Of a stretch of 64,000 nucleotides of DNA, positions 25,306 through 33,857 are shown piece after piece. The stretch is from contig OZ220684.1 of the NCBI GenBank assembly GCA_965116395.1, forward strand, positions 372,001 through 436,000, in the 5' to 3' direction. The position numbers and the translations under genes were made by a program. The notes below the pieces were generated by a model. That model was not told the DNA's origin, ran no database searches, and worked only from the letters and a program-made list of their open reading frames with translations. This DNA comes from Bin5 sp965116395 (GTDB taxonomy: Bacteria > Chloroflexota > Anaerolineae > Caldilineales > Caldilineaceae). Numbering within the stretch: the first letter of the stretch is position 1; each line of letters starts with the position of its first letter.

Positions 25306-27069
25306 ATGCCTGCTTCAAGAAACCACGCACCGATAATATCGATCGACACGCCGACGCCTCCTCCCTATTGGGCACTGCTGGAGTGGGAACTGATTCGCAA
25401 CCAGACCGCGGCCGTCGAGGAGTTCTACGCCCGCTATTTTGACGAGCGCGGCTATCTTCTTTGTGTTCCCCGCTGGGGCGGAGATGACGGGCCGGATGAC
25501 GCCGCCGAGAATCTGGCGGGATGGACCATGCTGCATGCACTGGGGGCGCCCGATAATGTTCTGGAGCTGTATAAGAAGGGCTGGGAAGGCCATCTACGCC
25601 AGTACACTGAGGCCAAGACTGTCGAAGTGCCGTTTGCCCGCGACGGCATGTACTACAAAGAGTTTCCGGTCATGTTTGACTGGATGCACAACGGTGAGGG
25701 TTTTTCGGTTTTCTTCCTACAGCCGTTGTCGGACCCGTATAACCACCTGGCACGGCAGCGAATGGAACGCTTTGCCGGCTTCTATATGGGCACCGATCCG
25801 CAAGCTCACAACTATGACCCTGAACACCGCGTCATACGCAGCATGTTCAACGGCAGCCGAGGCCCGATGATGCGGAAGTCGACCGGCCTCGACTGGGCCG
25901 GCGATTCGCTTGAAATCGAGGGGCGCTTCAAGCCTGGTCATGGCGAGCGCACCTACGCCGAAATGGTAGCCCACTTTGAGGAGTACAACGACGTGGTCGG
26001 CGATCACCCGCTCAATCTGTCGACGACGACGCTGGCCTTCAACGCCTACATGCAGACCGGGGACGCCAAGTATAGGGACTGGCTGGTCGACTACATCGAT
26101 GCCTGGTGCGAACGGACGGCGGCAAACGACGGCATTGTCCCCACCAATATCGGATTGGACGGCACCATTGGCGGCGCCTGTGACGGCAAGTGGTACGGCG
26201 GCGTCTATGGCTGGGGATTTACGGTGACGGTGCCGCAGACGGGGGAACTAGCGCACCGGCCGTTCTTCCTGAACCGTGTGCACTACGGCTTCGGAAACGG
26301 GCTGCTGATGACCGGCGACCAAAGTTATGTGGACACGTGGCGCGGCGTCATCGACAACGTCAACGCCAACAGTAAGACGGAGGGCGGGCAGACGCTCTAC
26401 CCCCACATGCACGGGGACGAAGGCTGGTATGACTACACACCTGAGCCGTTCAACAGGGGGGCGCTTGAGGTGTACTACTGGTCGATGGACCGGGCGGACT
26501 TGCCGCGCGTGCAGGAGGACGAGTGGGTACGTTTTCTGGAGGGAGACAACCCGGAGTATCCGGTCGCTGCGCTGCAGGAGGATCTGGCGGAGGTGCGAGA
26601 GAGAATTGGGAAGGTGCGCTCCGACAGCACATCGCCGGATACGCGCATGTCTGACGACATGAACGGCTTCAATCCGGCTATGGTGAGCCGGCTGACCGAG
26701 CTCATGCTGGGCGGCCTGCCCACGGAGCGGCTGGGCTTTCCTCTCCACAGTCGCGTGCGCTACTTCAATCCGACGCGGCAGAGGGCCGGCATGCCGGAAG
26801 ATGTTGGCGCGCTGGTCGAAAACCTGAGTGAAGACGAGATGACGCTGACGTTGGTTAATACTGACCAGCTTACGTCGCGCACTGTTGTCGTCCAGGGGGG
26901 AGCCTACGGCGAGCATCAATTCGTGAGCGTAGACCACGACGGCGTAACGACTGCCATCGACGGCGACAACTTCACGGTGCGGCTAGGGCCGGGCTGCGGC
27001 AGCAGATTGCAGATCCGGATGACTCGCTATGCCAATCGGCCAACTTGCGCGTTTCCCTGGGAAAGATAG
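25306..27069 (+). CDS. Uncharacterised protein, possibly six-hairpin glycosidase-like
   Basis: This 587-residue protein belongs to no family I can name with certainty. The first 350 residues contain repeated helical blocks with aromatic and acidic pairs, such as PYWALLEWELIRNQ (20-33), CVPRWGGDDGPDDAAENL, KEFPVMFDWMHNGEG and TLAFNAYMQTGDAKYRDWLVDY. These look like an (alpha/alpha)6 barrel of the kind used by several glycosidases and polysaccharide lyases. The C-terminal 100 residues look like a beta-sandwich. There is no signal peptide. It sits between a class V PLP enzyme and two sulfatases, which supports a role in breaking down an imported sulfated saccharide. The activity is inference. 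Confidence 0.5.
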   Translation: MPASRNHAPIISIDTPTPPPYWALLEWELIRNQTAAVEEFYARYFDERGYLLCVPRWGGDDGPDDAAENLAGWTMLHALGAPDNVLELYKKGWEGHLRQYTEAKTVEVPFARDGMYYKEFPVMFDWMHNGEGFSVFFLQPLSDPYNHLARQRMERFAGFYMGTDPQAHNYDPEHRVIRSMFNGSRGPMMRKSTGLDWAGDSLEIEGRFKPGHGERTYAEMVAHFEEYNDVVGDHPLNLSTTTLAFNAYMQTGDAKYRDWLVDYIDAWCERTAANDGIVPTNIGLDGTIGGACDGKWYGGVYGWGFTVTVPQTGELAHRPFFLNRVHYGFGNGLLMTGDQSYVDTWRGVIDNVNANSKTEGGQTLYPHMHGDEGWYDYTPEPFNRGALEVYYWSMDRADLPRVQEDEWVRFLEGDNPEYPVAALQEDLAEVRERIGKVRSDSTSPDTRMSDDMNGFNPAMVSRLTELMLGGLPTERLGFPLHSRVRYFNPTRQRAGMPEDVGALVENLSEDEMTLTLVNTDQLTSRTVVVQGGAYGEHQFVSVDHDGVTTAIDGDNFTVRLGPGCGSRLQIRMTRYANRPTCAFPWER

Positions 27070-27143
27070 GCAGATCAGATATAGTTCCCTCAAGTAGGTC
27101 TGCTGGCGAGCGCTCTACCCTTTCAGCTAGCAAGGAGAATTGC

Positions 27144-28646
27144 ATGGCCGACGAGAGCAAACCCAATGTTCTGGTTTTTCTGTGTGACCAGTTGCGCATC
27201 GATCTGCTGGCCTGCTATGCCGATACGATCGTGCGCACGCCGAATATTTCTGCACTGGCGCAGGACTCTTGTGTTTTCGAGCGTGCATATACGCCCTGCG
27301 CTATCTGCTCACCTGCGCGCGCCAGTCTGCTGACGGGGCTCTATCCGCATAGCCACCACATGTTCAATAATTCGACGCCCGGCTATTCCTACTGCGAACA
27401 CATGCGGACTGGCGTGGGAATGCTACAGGATTGGGTCGACGAGGAGAGCGACTACGAATCGGCCTGGTTTGGGAAGTGGCACGTCGGCCCGGCCCAAGAC
27501 CTGTTTGACTCCCGCTTCCATCATACGCAGAAGCCTTACGAAGGCGGCCCCGGATTCCTGACCAGTTCCCACTGGCATCCCAACACGCGCATTGCGCCCC
27601 TGGTAAAAAATGTCGGGCGCGGCGCGGCGGGCACGCTGGATGTGGGAATGGAGGGCTTTCCGGATGTTGTGGCGGCCCGCTACTCCCAGGAATTCCTACG
27701 CAAACGCGACATGACGAAGCCCTTTTTCCTGACCTGTTCCTTCCCCGGGCCGCACAGCCCCTGGATGGTCCCAGACGAATGGGGTATTCGCTACGACCCG
27801 GATGACATCGGATTGTGGGCGAATCGCTATGACACTTTCGAAGGAAAGCCGACCAACCAAAGAAAGCTGCGCCTGATGCAGGACGTTCGCGGGGAGGATC
27901 TCGTTCAATCCGCCGCGCGCCCGTTGGCTGATGGGGGAGTCGGACAGACGCAGGAGATGAAGGACCAGGAGTTGAAGGAGTTGCTGGCCTGCTGCTTCTC
28001 CTATCTGGAGCTGATCGATCAGATGGTAGGCGAAGTGGTGGCAACGCTCAAGGAACTGGATCTGTATGAGGAGACAGCCATCGTCTTCACGGCGGATCAT
28101 GGCGATATGGCCGGTTCGCATGGCATGATGAACAAGGGCGCGTACATGTATGACGAGATCTATCGCATTCCCCTGCTGGTCAAAGACCCGGGAACGCCGC
28201 AACCTAGCCGCAGCGCCGCGTTTGTGCACTTAATGGATATAACCGCGACCTGCCTGCACTTGATGACGGGGTCGGAACAGGAAAGCATGATGGGTCAGAC
28301 CTTGCACGGCCAGTCGCTGCTGCCCCTTGTTGAGGGTAAGGGAAAATGGAATCGGGCGATGCACTACGCCGAGTACCACGGCGACTGGTACGGTCATTAT
28401 TCGGCGCGGATGGTGACAGACGGGCGCTGGAAGCTGGTGTGGAATCTGACGGATCTGTGCGAGCTGTATGATCTGGAAAACGACCCCCACGAGCTAAGCA
28501 ACTGTTTTTACGATTCTGAATATGCGGATGTGCGCGCCAGATGCTTCGATTATTTGATGGCGGAGGCGCAGCGCACGGACGACGCGCAGTTGCGGCTGCT
28601 GCTGCCGCAAGTCGAATTTGCGGCACAGGGAGCCGCCGGCCTCTGA
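27144..28646 (+). CDS. Type I sulfatase (Cys-type), first of a tandem pair
   Basis: This 500-residue enzyme is of the alkaline-phosphatase-superfamily sulfatase type. The formylglycine motif CSPAR is at residues 55-59, in the Cys-type C-x-P-x-R form. The N-terminal metal site is FLCDQLR with Asp15-Gln16, a DQ pair also seen in choline-sulfatase and phosphonate-hydrolase-like members. The second metal site is in TADHGDMAGSHG near residue 320. No signal peptide is present, so it works in the cytoplasm on imported substrate. The ATG at 27144 has a CAAGGAGAA site; the frame is open 33 codons further upstream but overlaps the previous gene. Maturation needs a formylglycine-generating enzyme, not seen in this window. 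Confidence 0.9.
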   Translation: MADESKPNVLVFLCDQLRIDLLACYADTIVRTPNISALAQDSCVFERAYTPCAICSPARASLLTGLYPHSHHMFNNSTPGYSYCEHMRTGVGMLQDWVDEESDYESAWFGKWHVGPAQDLFDSRFHHTQKPYEGGPGFLTSSHWHPNTRIAPLVKNVGRGAAGTLDVGMEGFPDVVAARYSQEFLRKRDMTKPFFLTCSFPGPHSPWMVPDEWGIRYDPDDIGLWANRYDTFEGKPTNQRKLRLMQDVRGEDLVQSAARPLADGGVGQTQEMKDQELKELLACCFSYLELIDQMVGEVVATLKELDLYEETAIVFTADHGDMAGSHGMMNKGAYMYDEIYRIPLLVKDPGTPQPSRSAAFVHLMDITATCLHLMTGSEQESMMGQTLHGQSLLPLVEGKGKWNRAMHYAEYHGDWYGHYSARMVTDGRWKLVWNLTDLCELYDLENDPHELSNCFYDSEYADVRARCFDYLMAEAQRTDDAQLRLLLPQVEFAAQGAAGL

Positions 28647-28739
28647 TTCCAACAGAGAGCAAATTCCAACACAGCCGTCATTGCTTCACGGGTGACCGCC
28701 TGTGCTAGCCAGACAATGAATACGTGAAAGGCAATCTGT

Positions 28740-30209
28740 ATGGCAAACGCGAGTAAACCCAACGTCCTGATCTTCCTCTGTGACCAGCTGCGGATTGATC
28801 TGTTGACCTGTTACCAGGAGACGCTGGTGCGAACCCCGAACATCACGGAACTGGCCGGGGATTCCTGTCTATTCGAACGGGCCTATACGCCGTTAGCTCT
28901 TTGCTCACCTGCCCGCGCCAGCCTGCTTACCGGCCTCTATCCTCACGGCCACCACATGTTCAACAACTCCACCCAGCATTATTCCTACTGTGAACATATG
29001 CGGCCGGACGTGACGATGCTGCAGGACTGGGTGGATGATGAGGGCGAATATGAGTCAGGCTGGTTTGGCAAGTGGCACATCGGACCGGCGCAGGACCTGT
29101 TCGACTCCCGTTTCCACCACACGCATCCGGAGCCTTATGAAGGCGGGCCCGTCTTTTTGGACAGCTCGCACTGGCACCCGAACACGCGAATCGCCCCCTT
29201 GGTTCAAAGCGTGGGGCGCGGCACAGCGGGCACGTTGGACGTGGAAATGGCGGGGCATCCCGATGTGTTGGCGGCGCGATACACGCAGGAATTTCTGCAG
29301 ACGCGCGACACGAGCAAGCCGTTTTTCGCTACTTGTTCCTTTCCCGGTCCTCACTTTCCGTGGATGGTGCCGGAAGAATGGGGCATTCGCTACGATCCGG
29401 ACGACATTGAAATGTGGGGCAATCGTTATGACACCTTTGATGGGAAGCCGATCAACCAGAGGAAGATACGCCTGTTGTACGAGGCGCAGGCCGGTGGCCT
29501 ATCCTCCGAGGAACAGGACCAGGAGCTGAAGGAGTTACTGGCGTGCTGCTTCTCCTACATTGAGCTGATCGACGAGATGGTCGGCGAGGTCGTTGCTACG
29601 CTCAAGCAGCAGGGCCTTTACGACGACACGGCCATCATTTTCACGGCGGATCATGGCGACATGGCCGGGTCGCATGGGCTGATGAATAAGGGCGCGTATA
29701 TGTATGATGAAACCTACCGTATTCCCATGCTTCTCAAGAGGCCGGGGGCGCGGGAGGCAACACGCAGCAGTGCCTTTGTTCACTTGATGGACGTGACGGC
29801 AACCTGTCTGCACTTGATGACGGGTACGGAGCAGGACAGCTTGTCGGGGCGGAGCCTTCATGGGCAGACTCTTTTGCCCCTAGCCGAGGGGGAGGAGACG
29901 TGGCCGCGCAGCATGCATTACGCGCAGTATCACGGCGACCCTTGGGGACACTACTCCTCTCGCATGGTGACCGATGGGCGCTGGAAGCTGGTGTGGAACC
30001 TGACCGATCTGTGCGAGCTGTACGATTTGGAGAACGACCCGCACGAGTTGCGTAACCGTTTCTACGATCCCGATCTTGATGACGTACGCACTGCCTGTTT
30101 CGACTATCTCCTGGCGGAGGCGAAGCGTACCGGCGACGCCCACGTATTTTTGCTGAAGCCGGAACACGAATTGGCCATTCAGGGGATCCCTGTTCCCGGA
30201 AGTTTTTGA
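28740..30209 (+). CDS. Type I sulfatase (Cys-type), second of a tandem pair
   Basis: This 489-residue paralogue of the preceding gene is very similar along its whole length, including long shared blocks such as RASLLTGLYPHGHHMF and ADHGDMAGSHGLMNKGAYMYD. The modification motif CSPAR is again at residues 55-59, and the DQ metal pair at 15-16. The main internal difference is a shorter loop near residue 245, where the first copy has about 13 extra residues. Both are cytoplasmic by lack of a signal peptide. The tandem duplication suggests two sulfate positions, or two related substrates, of the same imported compound. A GAAAGG ribosome site precedes the ATG. Confidence 0.9.
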   Translation: MANASKPNVLIFLCDQLRIDLLTCYQETLVRTPNITELAGDSCLFERAYTPLALCSPARASLLTGLYPHGHHMFNNSTQHYSYCEHMRPDVTMLQDWVDDEGEYESGWFGKWHIGPAQDLFDSRFHHTHPEPYEGGPVFLDSSHWHPNTRIAPLVQSVGRGTAGTLDVEMAGHPDVLAARYTQEFLQTRDTSKPFFATCSFPGPHFPWMVPEEWGIRYDPDDIEMWGNRYDTFDGKPINQRKIRLLYEAQAGGLSSEEQDQELKELLACCFSYIELIDEMVGEVVATLKQQGLYDDTAIIFTADHGDMAGSHGLMNKGAYMYDETYRIPMLLKRPGAREATRSSAFVHLMDVTATCLHLMTGTEQDSLSGRSLHGQTLLPLAEGEETWPRSMHYAQYHGDPWGHYSSRMVTDGRWKLVWNLTDLCELYDLENDPHELRNRFYDPDLDDVRTACFDYLLAEAKRTGDAHVFLLKPEHELAIQGIPVPGSF

Positions 30210-30303
30210 TGAGCCAGCACACTGCGACTCTCACGGCGTCAGCAAGAACGATCTACACTGCCAATATTATTGAAGAGAACCAGCGACAACTGGGAGGTCC
30301 ACG

Positions 30304-31173
30304 ATGAAATTTGGTGTCTTTCTACCAAGCCACGGACCGGCGAAATCGCCGCAGGCGGTCCATCAGGTGGCGCAGGCGGCAGAGCAGGCCGGTTACGATT
30401 CGCTGTGGGCCGCCGATCATGTGCTCGTACACCAGCGGTTTAGCGACTTCTGCCTGATCGAGACATTCGTCACGTTGGGCTATGTGGCGGCCATTACGGA
30501 GAAGATCACACTTGGCACAACGGTACTGGTGCTGCCGCAGCGGGATCCGATCCTGGCTGCCAAGCAGGCGGCCGCGGTCGATCAATACTCTGGCGGTCGC
30601 TTGATCCTGGGTATCGGCGTTGGTTGGATGGATGACGAGTACCGCTATTTGCGGACCGACTTCAATAAGCGCGGCCGCATGATGGACGAGTGGATGGATG
30701 TGATGCGGGTGCTGTGGAGCGAGGATGAACCATCGTTCCAGGGGGAATGGATCAGTTTCGAGGAGAGCGCGTTCGAGCCGAAACCGGCGCAGAAGGGGGG
30801 TCCGCCGTACACCATAGGCGGGCTGAGCGACGCGGCGATCCGGCGGGCCGCGACGAAGGCAAGCGGCTGGCATCCCATACAGATTGAACCAGAGGAGGTT
30901 GCCGCGGGGGTGGCGAAGCTGCGCGCGTGGGCGAACGGAGAGCCGCGCACGGTCATTTTCCATGCCCGCACCGAACTGGGTGATCAGGCGGACCCGGAGG
31001 TGTCGATTCTCGGAGGGTCGATGTCCGAAATCAGCGACCGCATCGGACGCTACGCCGAAGCGGGTGTCGAGCACATGTTATTTGACTTCAACACCACGCC
31101 GACGGCAGGTGCAATTCAGGATCAGATGGAGAAGATTGCCTCTGATGTGTTTCCGGTTCACAAGACTGCGTGA
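30304..31173 (+). CDS. LLM-class F420/FMN-dependent oxidoreductase
   Basis: This 289-residue luciferase-family enzyme is of the short form often called F420-dependent. Characteristic blocks are MKFGVFLPSHGP, AEQAGYDSLWAADHVL (27-42), KITLGTTVLVLPQRDP and QYSGGRLILGIGVGWMDDEY near residue 105. A good GGGAGGT ribosome site precedes the ATG by 6 bases. It ends locus 3 and meets a minus-strand gene tail-to-tail with 29 bases between. It could oxidise an alcohol or a heteroatom-bearing intermediate produced after desulfation. The cofactor (F420 or FMN) cannot be decided from what I see. Confidence 0.82.
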   Translation: MKFGVFLPSHGPAKSPQAVHQVAQAAEQAGYDSLWAADHVLVHQRFSDFCLIETFVTLGYVAAITEKITLGTTVLVLPQRDPILAAKQAAAVDQYSGGRLILGIGVGWMDDEYRYLRTDFNKRGRMMDEWMDVMRVLWSEDEPSFQGEWISFEESAFEPKPAQKGGPPYTIGGLSDAAIRRAATKASGWHPIQIEPEEVAAGVAKLRAWANGEPRTVIFHARTELGDQADPEVSILGGSMSEISDRIGRYAEAGVEHMLFDFNTTPTAGAIQDQMEKIASDVFPVHKTA

Positions 31174-31202
31174 GCGACAGGGAACCGCGGACCAGCCACC
31201 GC

Positions 31203-32261
31203 TTACAGGGCGTCAATCTCCTCGATTTCAGCCCAGCCACCTCTGTCCTTTGACGTTTCGGCTGCCAGTCCGAACATGTGAAGTTGGGCGACGGACGGGG
31301 CGTCCGCGGGTAGTGGTCCGGCGCCAAGGGCCTCTCTGAGTCTCGCGACTTCAGCGTTGGTAGATTCCGTTTCAGTCAGCGGCTCGCCGACGACGGCGTC
31401 GAGGAATGTAGCGACACATTCGTTCATGCCGGGCCAGCCGGCGCGCGGTTCGGATTCCGCGACAGTTTCTACTGACCATTCGCTCTGCTGGCGGGTGCGC
31501 TGGCGCAGTTCGCCGGAGAACAGATCCACGATGAGGTCGCCGTCTTCGCCGTTTACTTCGACGGTTGTTTCCAGTTCGACAACACAACCCAGATTGACTT
31601 GTATCGTTCCCCAGATGCCACCGTAATCGTAGAGTCCCTGGCACTGGCGCTGGGCGCGTCCGGGCAGGCCGCTTCCTTCAAGGAGAAGCACGCGGGAAGG
31701 CGTTGCACTGAGGATGCGATTGAGCGTATCCACGTACCAGGGTGCGATGTGGTTGAGCGTGCTCAGGTCTGCTTCCGGGTCGGCGTCCCAGCTTGATTGC
31801 AGACGAACGGATGCGGTATGCACCTGTCCGATAAGGCCGCTGCGTACGCGGCGCGCAGCCTCGACGAAGACGGGAATGAAGCCGATTTCGAGGTCGGCGT
31901 GGGTCACCTGCGGAGCCGCCAACAGCCGGGACACCATTGGGCGAATCCTGTGGCGCTGGCTGGCGAGGGGTGGCTCATAGAAGATCGGCACACCGGCATC
32001 GAGCGCGGCGGAGAGCGCCTCTTCGTGCGCGGCGTCGGAAACGGCGATGAAGACGGCGTCGACCTGTGGGCCGTTTAGCAGGTCTTCGGCGTTGGCGAAG
32101 ACCGCGGTATCTGAGCCGAGTTCGCTGCGGATGCGTTGTTGGGTGGCGGCGCTGGGGGCGGCGGCGGAGACGATTTCGGCGCGGCCGTCGCGGTGTAGGG
32201 CGGGTAGGTAGGCTATGCGCGTCCAGCTGCCGTAGCCGATTAGTCCGATGCGAAGATCCAT
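31203..32261 (-). CDS. Gfo/Idh/MocA-family oxidoreductase with altered EKP motif
   Basis: This 352-residue protein has the N-terminal NAD(P) fold (IGLIGYGSWTR at residues 5-14, then DAVFIAVSDAAHEEAL at 68-83) and the C-terminal beta-sheet domain of sugar-type dehydrogenases. The usual catalytic EKP motif reads EPP here (Glu96-Pro97-Pro98, in FYEPPLA), so the lysine that helps proton transfer is missing. The C-terminal block LNHIAPWYVDTLN (169-181) supplies the His and Asp positions. It is on the opposite strand to the flanking operons, with a second minus-strand gene 33 bases upstream. It may be a non-classical or non-catalytic family member. Confidence 0.78.
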   Translation of the reverse strand: MDLRIGLIGYGSWTRIAYLPALHRDGRAEIVSAAAPSAATQQRIRSELGSDTAVFANAEDLLNGPQVDAVFIAVSDAAHEEALSAALDAGVPIFYEPPLASQRHRIRPMVSRLLAAPQVTHADLEIGFIPVFVEAARRVRSGLIGQVHTASVRLQSSWDADPEADLSTLNHIAPWYVDTLNRILSATPSRVLLLEGSGLPGRAQRQCQGLYDYGGIWGTIQVNLGCVVELETTVEVNGEDGDLIVDLFSGELRQRTRQQSEWSVETVAESEPRAGWPGMNECVATFLDAVVGEPLTETESTNAEVARLREALGAGPLPADAPSVAQLHMFGLAAETSKDRGGWAEIEEIDAL

Positions 32262-32294
32262 CTTAATCCCCTTGATGTGTTCCTAACTACTTCT

Positions 32295-33017
32295 TCAGAA
32301 CAATGGGTCCGGCCAGCGAACGAAGGCCAGGGCGGCGGCGAGCCGTTTAAAGTCCGCCTCTGTCAAGTCTTGGCGGTAGGGCAGGGCGTTCTGGATTGCC
32401 TCTGGTTGGCCGGCATAGCGATTGACGATTTTGCGGGCATTGATTTGGGCGTCGCCGTATTGCAGGACCAGCAAACAGATGCAATCAAAGCCATGCTGGC
32501 TGGCGTACCAGGAACCGACATCGAACAGGCGGATCACCTGGTCTCGTTTTCGATCGAAATTCGTGAATTCGCTAATTCCGGATTGACACCTGGCCTCCAC
32601 GAAAATTACTGCGCTCTGCCCCAGCTTGATCAGGAGGTCTGGTTCAAAATCCTCTTCCCTTTGAGGTCGGCTTGGGGGTGCAGGGAGTTTCGGCCAAAAC
32701 TCCATTTCTGCCGCAGCGATATTCTTAAAGGCTTGAGGCGGGACCACGCCAAAGAATGACTGCCGAATCAGCTGCGTCAGTATGCGGGTCCTTTGCGGCT
32801 CGTCGTTGAGCAGCGGGCTGAAATAGTGCCAAGTGCGGGCATCCTCGGAGCTCTCGCTGAGGACCTTGGGCAACCCCTCTGCGATCGAAGGGGGAAACCT
32901 GTCGGACAGTTTACCCTGAAACGCCGGGTGCGCCGTGTCGGTCTGTCTGAGTAAAGGATGGTCTTCCGGCCGTCTCCAGACTCTGAACCTGGAGGAGCTA
33001 ACAACGAACTCGCTCAA
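32295..33017 (-). CDS. Hypothetical protein with PD-(D/E)XK nuclease-like core
   Basis: This is a 240-residue protein from a TTG start at 33017, behind an AGGAAG site. The frame stays open further upstream but without protein character. Residues 105-145 look like the nuclease core of the PD-(D/E)XK superfamily: Glu106 in AAEMEFWPKL, FEPDLLIKL (Asp127), a hydrophobic strand and VEAR (Glu141, Arg143). The usual last Lys is therefore Arg. Residues 156-170 (RKRDQVIRLFDVGSW) resemble the following helix with its conserved Gln. No methyltransferase or other restriction partner lies near. It is unlike the transport loci around it and beside repeat DNA, so it may be a recent arrival. Function unknown. 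Confidence 0.5.
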   Translation of the reverse strand: MSEFVVSSSRFRVWRRPEDHPLLRQTDTAHPAFQGKLSDRFPPSIAEGLPKVLSESSEDARTWHYFSPLLNDEPQRTRILTQLIRQSFFGVVPPQAFKNIAAAEMEFWPKLPAPPSRPQREEDFEPDLLIKLGQSAVIFVEARCQSGISEFTNFDRKRDQVIRLFDVGSWYASQHGFDCICLLVLQYGDAQINARKIVNRYAGQPEAIQNALPYRQDLTEADFKRLAAALAFVRWPDPLF

Positions 33018-33456
33018 TTTTCTTCCTAACCTTTGAGAGAGAAAGGTGACCCAAGTGGGAAGCTGAGTGCCTGTGTAACATTTTACGAAAAATAGCTCTA
33101 CCTTACAATTCTGTGAAAGGTAAATAAGTATCTTTCTTGACGATTCTGCCAGAGTGGGCGGAAGAGTTCTCAGGGGCGATGTTGTGCCAGGACGTCTCCG
33201 CTGCTGAAGAGAGGCGCACAAGGGAAGTGTTGACGTCCCTCGGAAGGGATTCCTCCGCTGACCACCCACGACAACGGATCAGCAGTCCGCAACAGGAGGC
33301 TGTGCGGCATATCAGGGAATAGCAAACTGCATCCCCACCGCGGATTTCCTGAAGAACGGGTGCATCTCGGCTTTGGGGTTGTCCCGAGAAGCCGCGCGGA
33401 TCCCGGTACAGTGCCTCAGAGGCAGGTGGAATTTGTCTGGCTACTCTTGGGGGCTT

Positions 33457-33475
33457 GGCAGGCACAAGGCCTGCC
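33457..33475. repeat. Perfect GGCAGGC stem-loop
   Basis: GGCAGGC and GCCTGCC flank the loop ACAAG, a perfect 7-bp hairpin followed by CCTAC. Elements of this kind recur between genes in many bacterial genomes. I saw only this copy here. Confidence 0.5.
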
Positions 33476-33489
33476 CCTACCGTACCGTT

Positions 33490-33630
33490 TTGGGGGGAAT
33501 ACTGTTGGCTAGACACTTTTCACTTGACACGATGCTGGGAAAGAGTAGACACGGTCGCTAGCCAGAGGGGGGCGTTGCGGGGGCGCAGCCCCTGCACAAG
33601 GGGTGGCCGCTTGCGGCCGACCGCCCATAT
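33490..33630 (+). repeat. Intergenic palindromic repeat, second full copy
   Basis: It starts near TTGGGGGGAATACTGTTGGC and ends CCGACCGCCCATAT. Its right half is nearly identical to 19857-19926, with GGCTAGCC weakened to CGCTAGCC and two or three other changes. The left half has drifted more and is about 12 bases longer. Confidence 0.75.
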
Positions 33631-33857
33631 AAAGTTCAGGAGAAAGCAGCCACGCATATTGCCTGAGATCGGACCTGCGGGCTGGACATGGCTTAAAGGT
33701 AACTTAAGGAATGCGAAAGTTCGCCCCCATTTTGGGAAGCACCCTGAAGAACCTACATTCATTGGCAAGGGGAAGATATCATGGTAACCTCACTTTGCTC
33801 TTCAACAGACTACCTCCCGCAGCAGCCACTCAGTGTCAAGGAGCATAGCCCAACAAC

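Larger units (their letters stand above)
33018..33857. other. Repeat-rich intergenic region
   Basis: These 840 bases hold no convincing gene. Present are a GGCAGGC stem-loop (33457-33475) and a full copy of the intergenic repeat (33490-33630). Open frames on both strands run through the repeats and have the compositional look of noncoding DNA. A remnant of an older gene cannot be excluded at 33130-33400. Confidence 0.5.

Noticed and set aside
33103..33516. Minus-strand open frame of 137 codons with GTVGAGLVPAKPP
   Set aside because: That segment is the translation of the GGCAGGC stem-loop repeat, and the rest overlaps noncoding repeat DNA and the start of the nuclease-like gene.
19687..33630. 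CRISPR array or insertion sequence
   Set aside because: There are only three dispersed copies, with no regular spacers, no terminal inverted repeats with a transposase and no cas genes.
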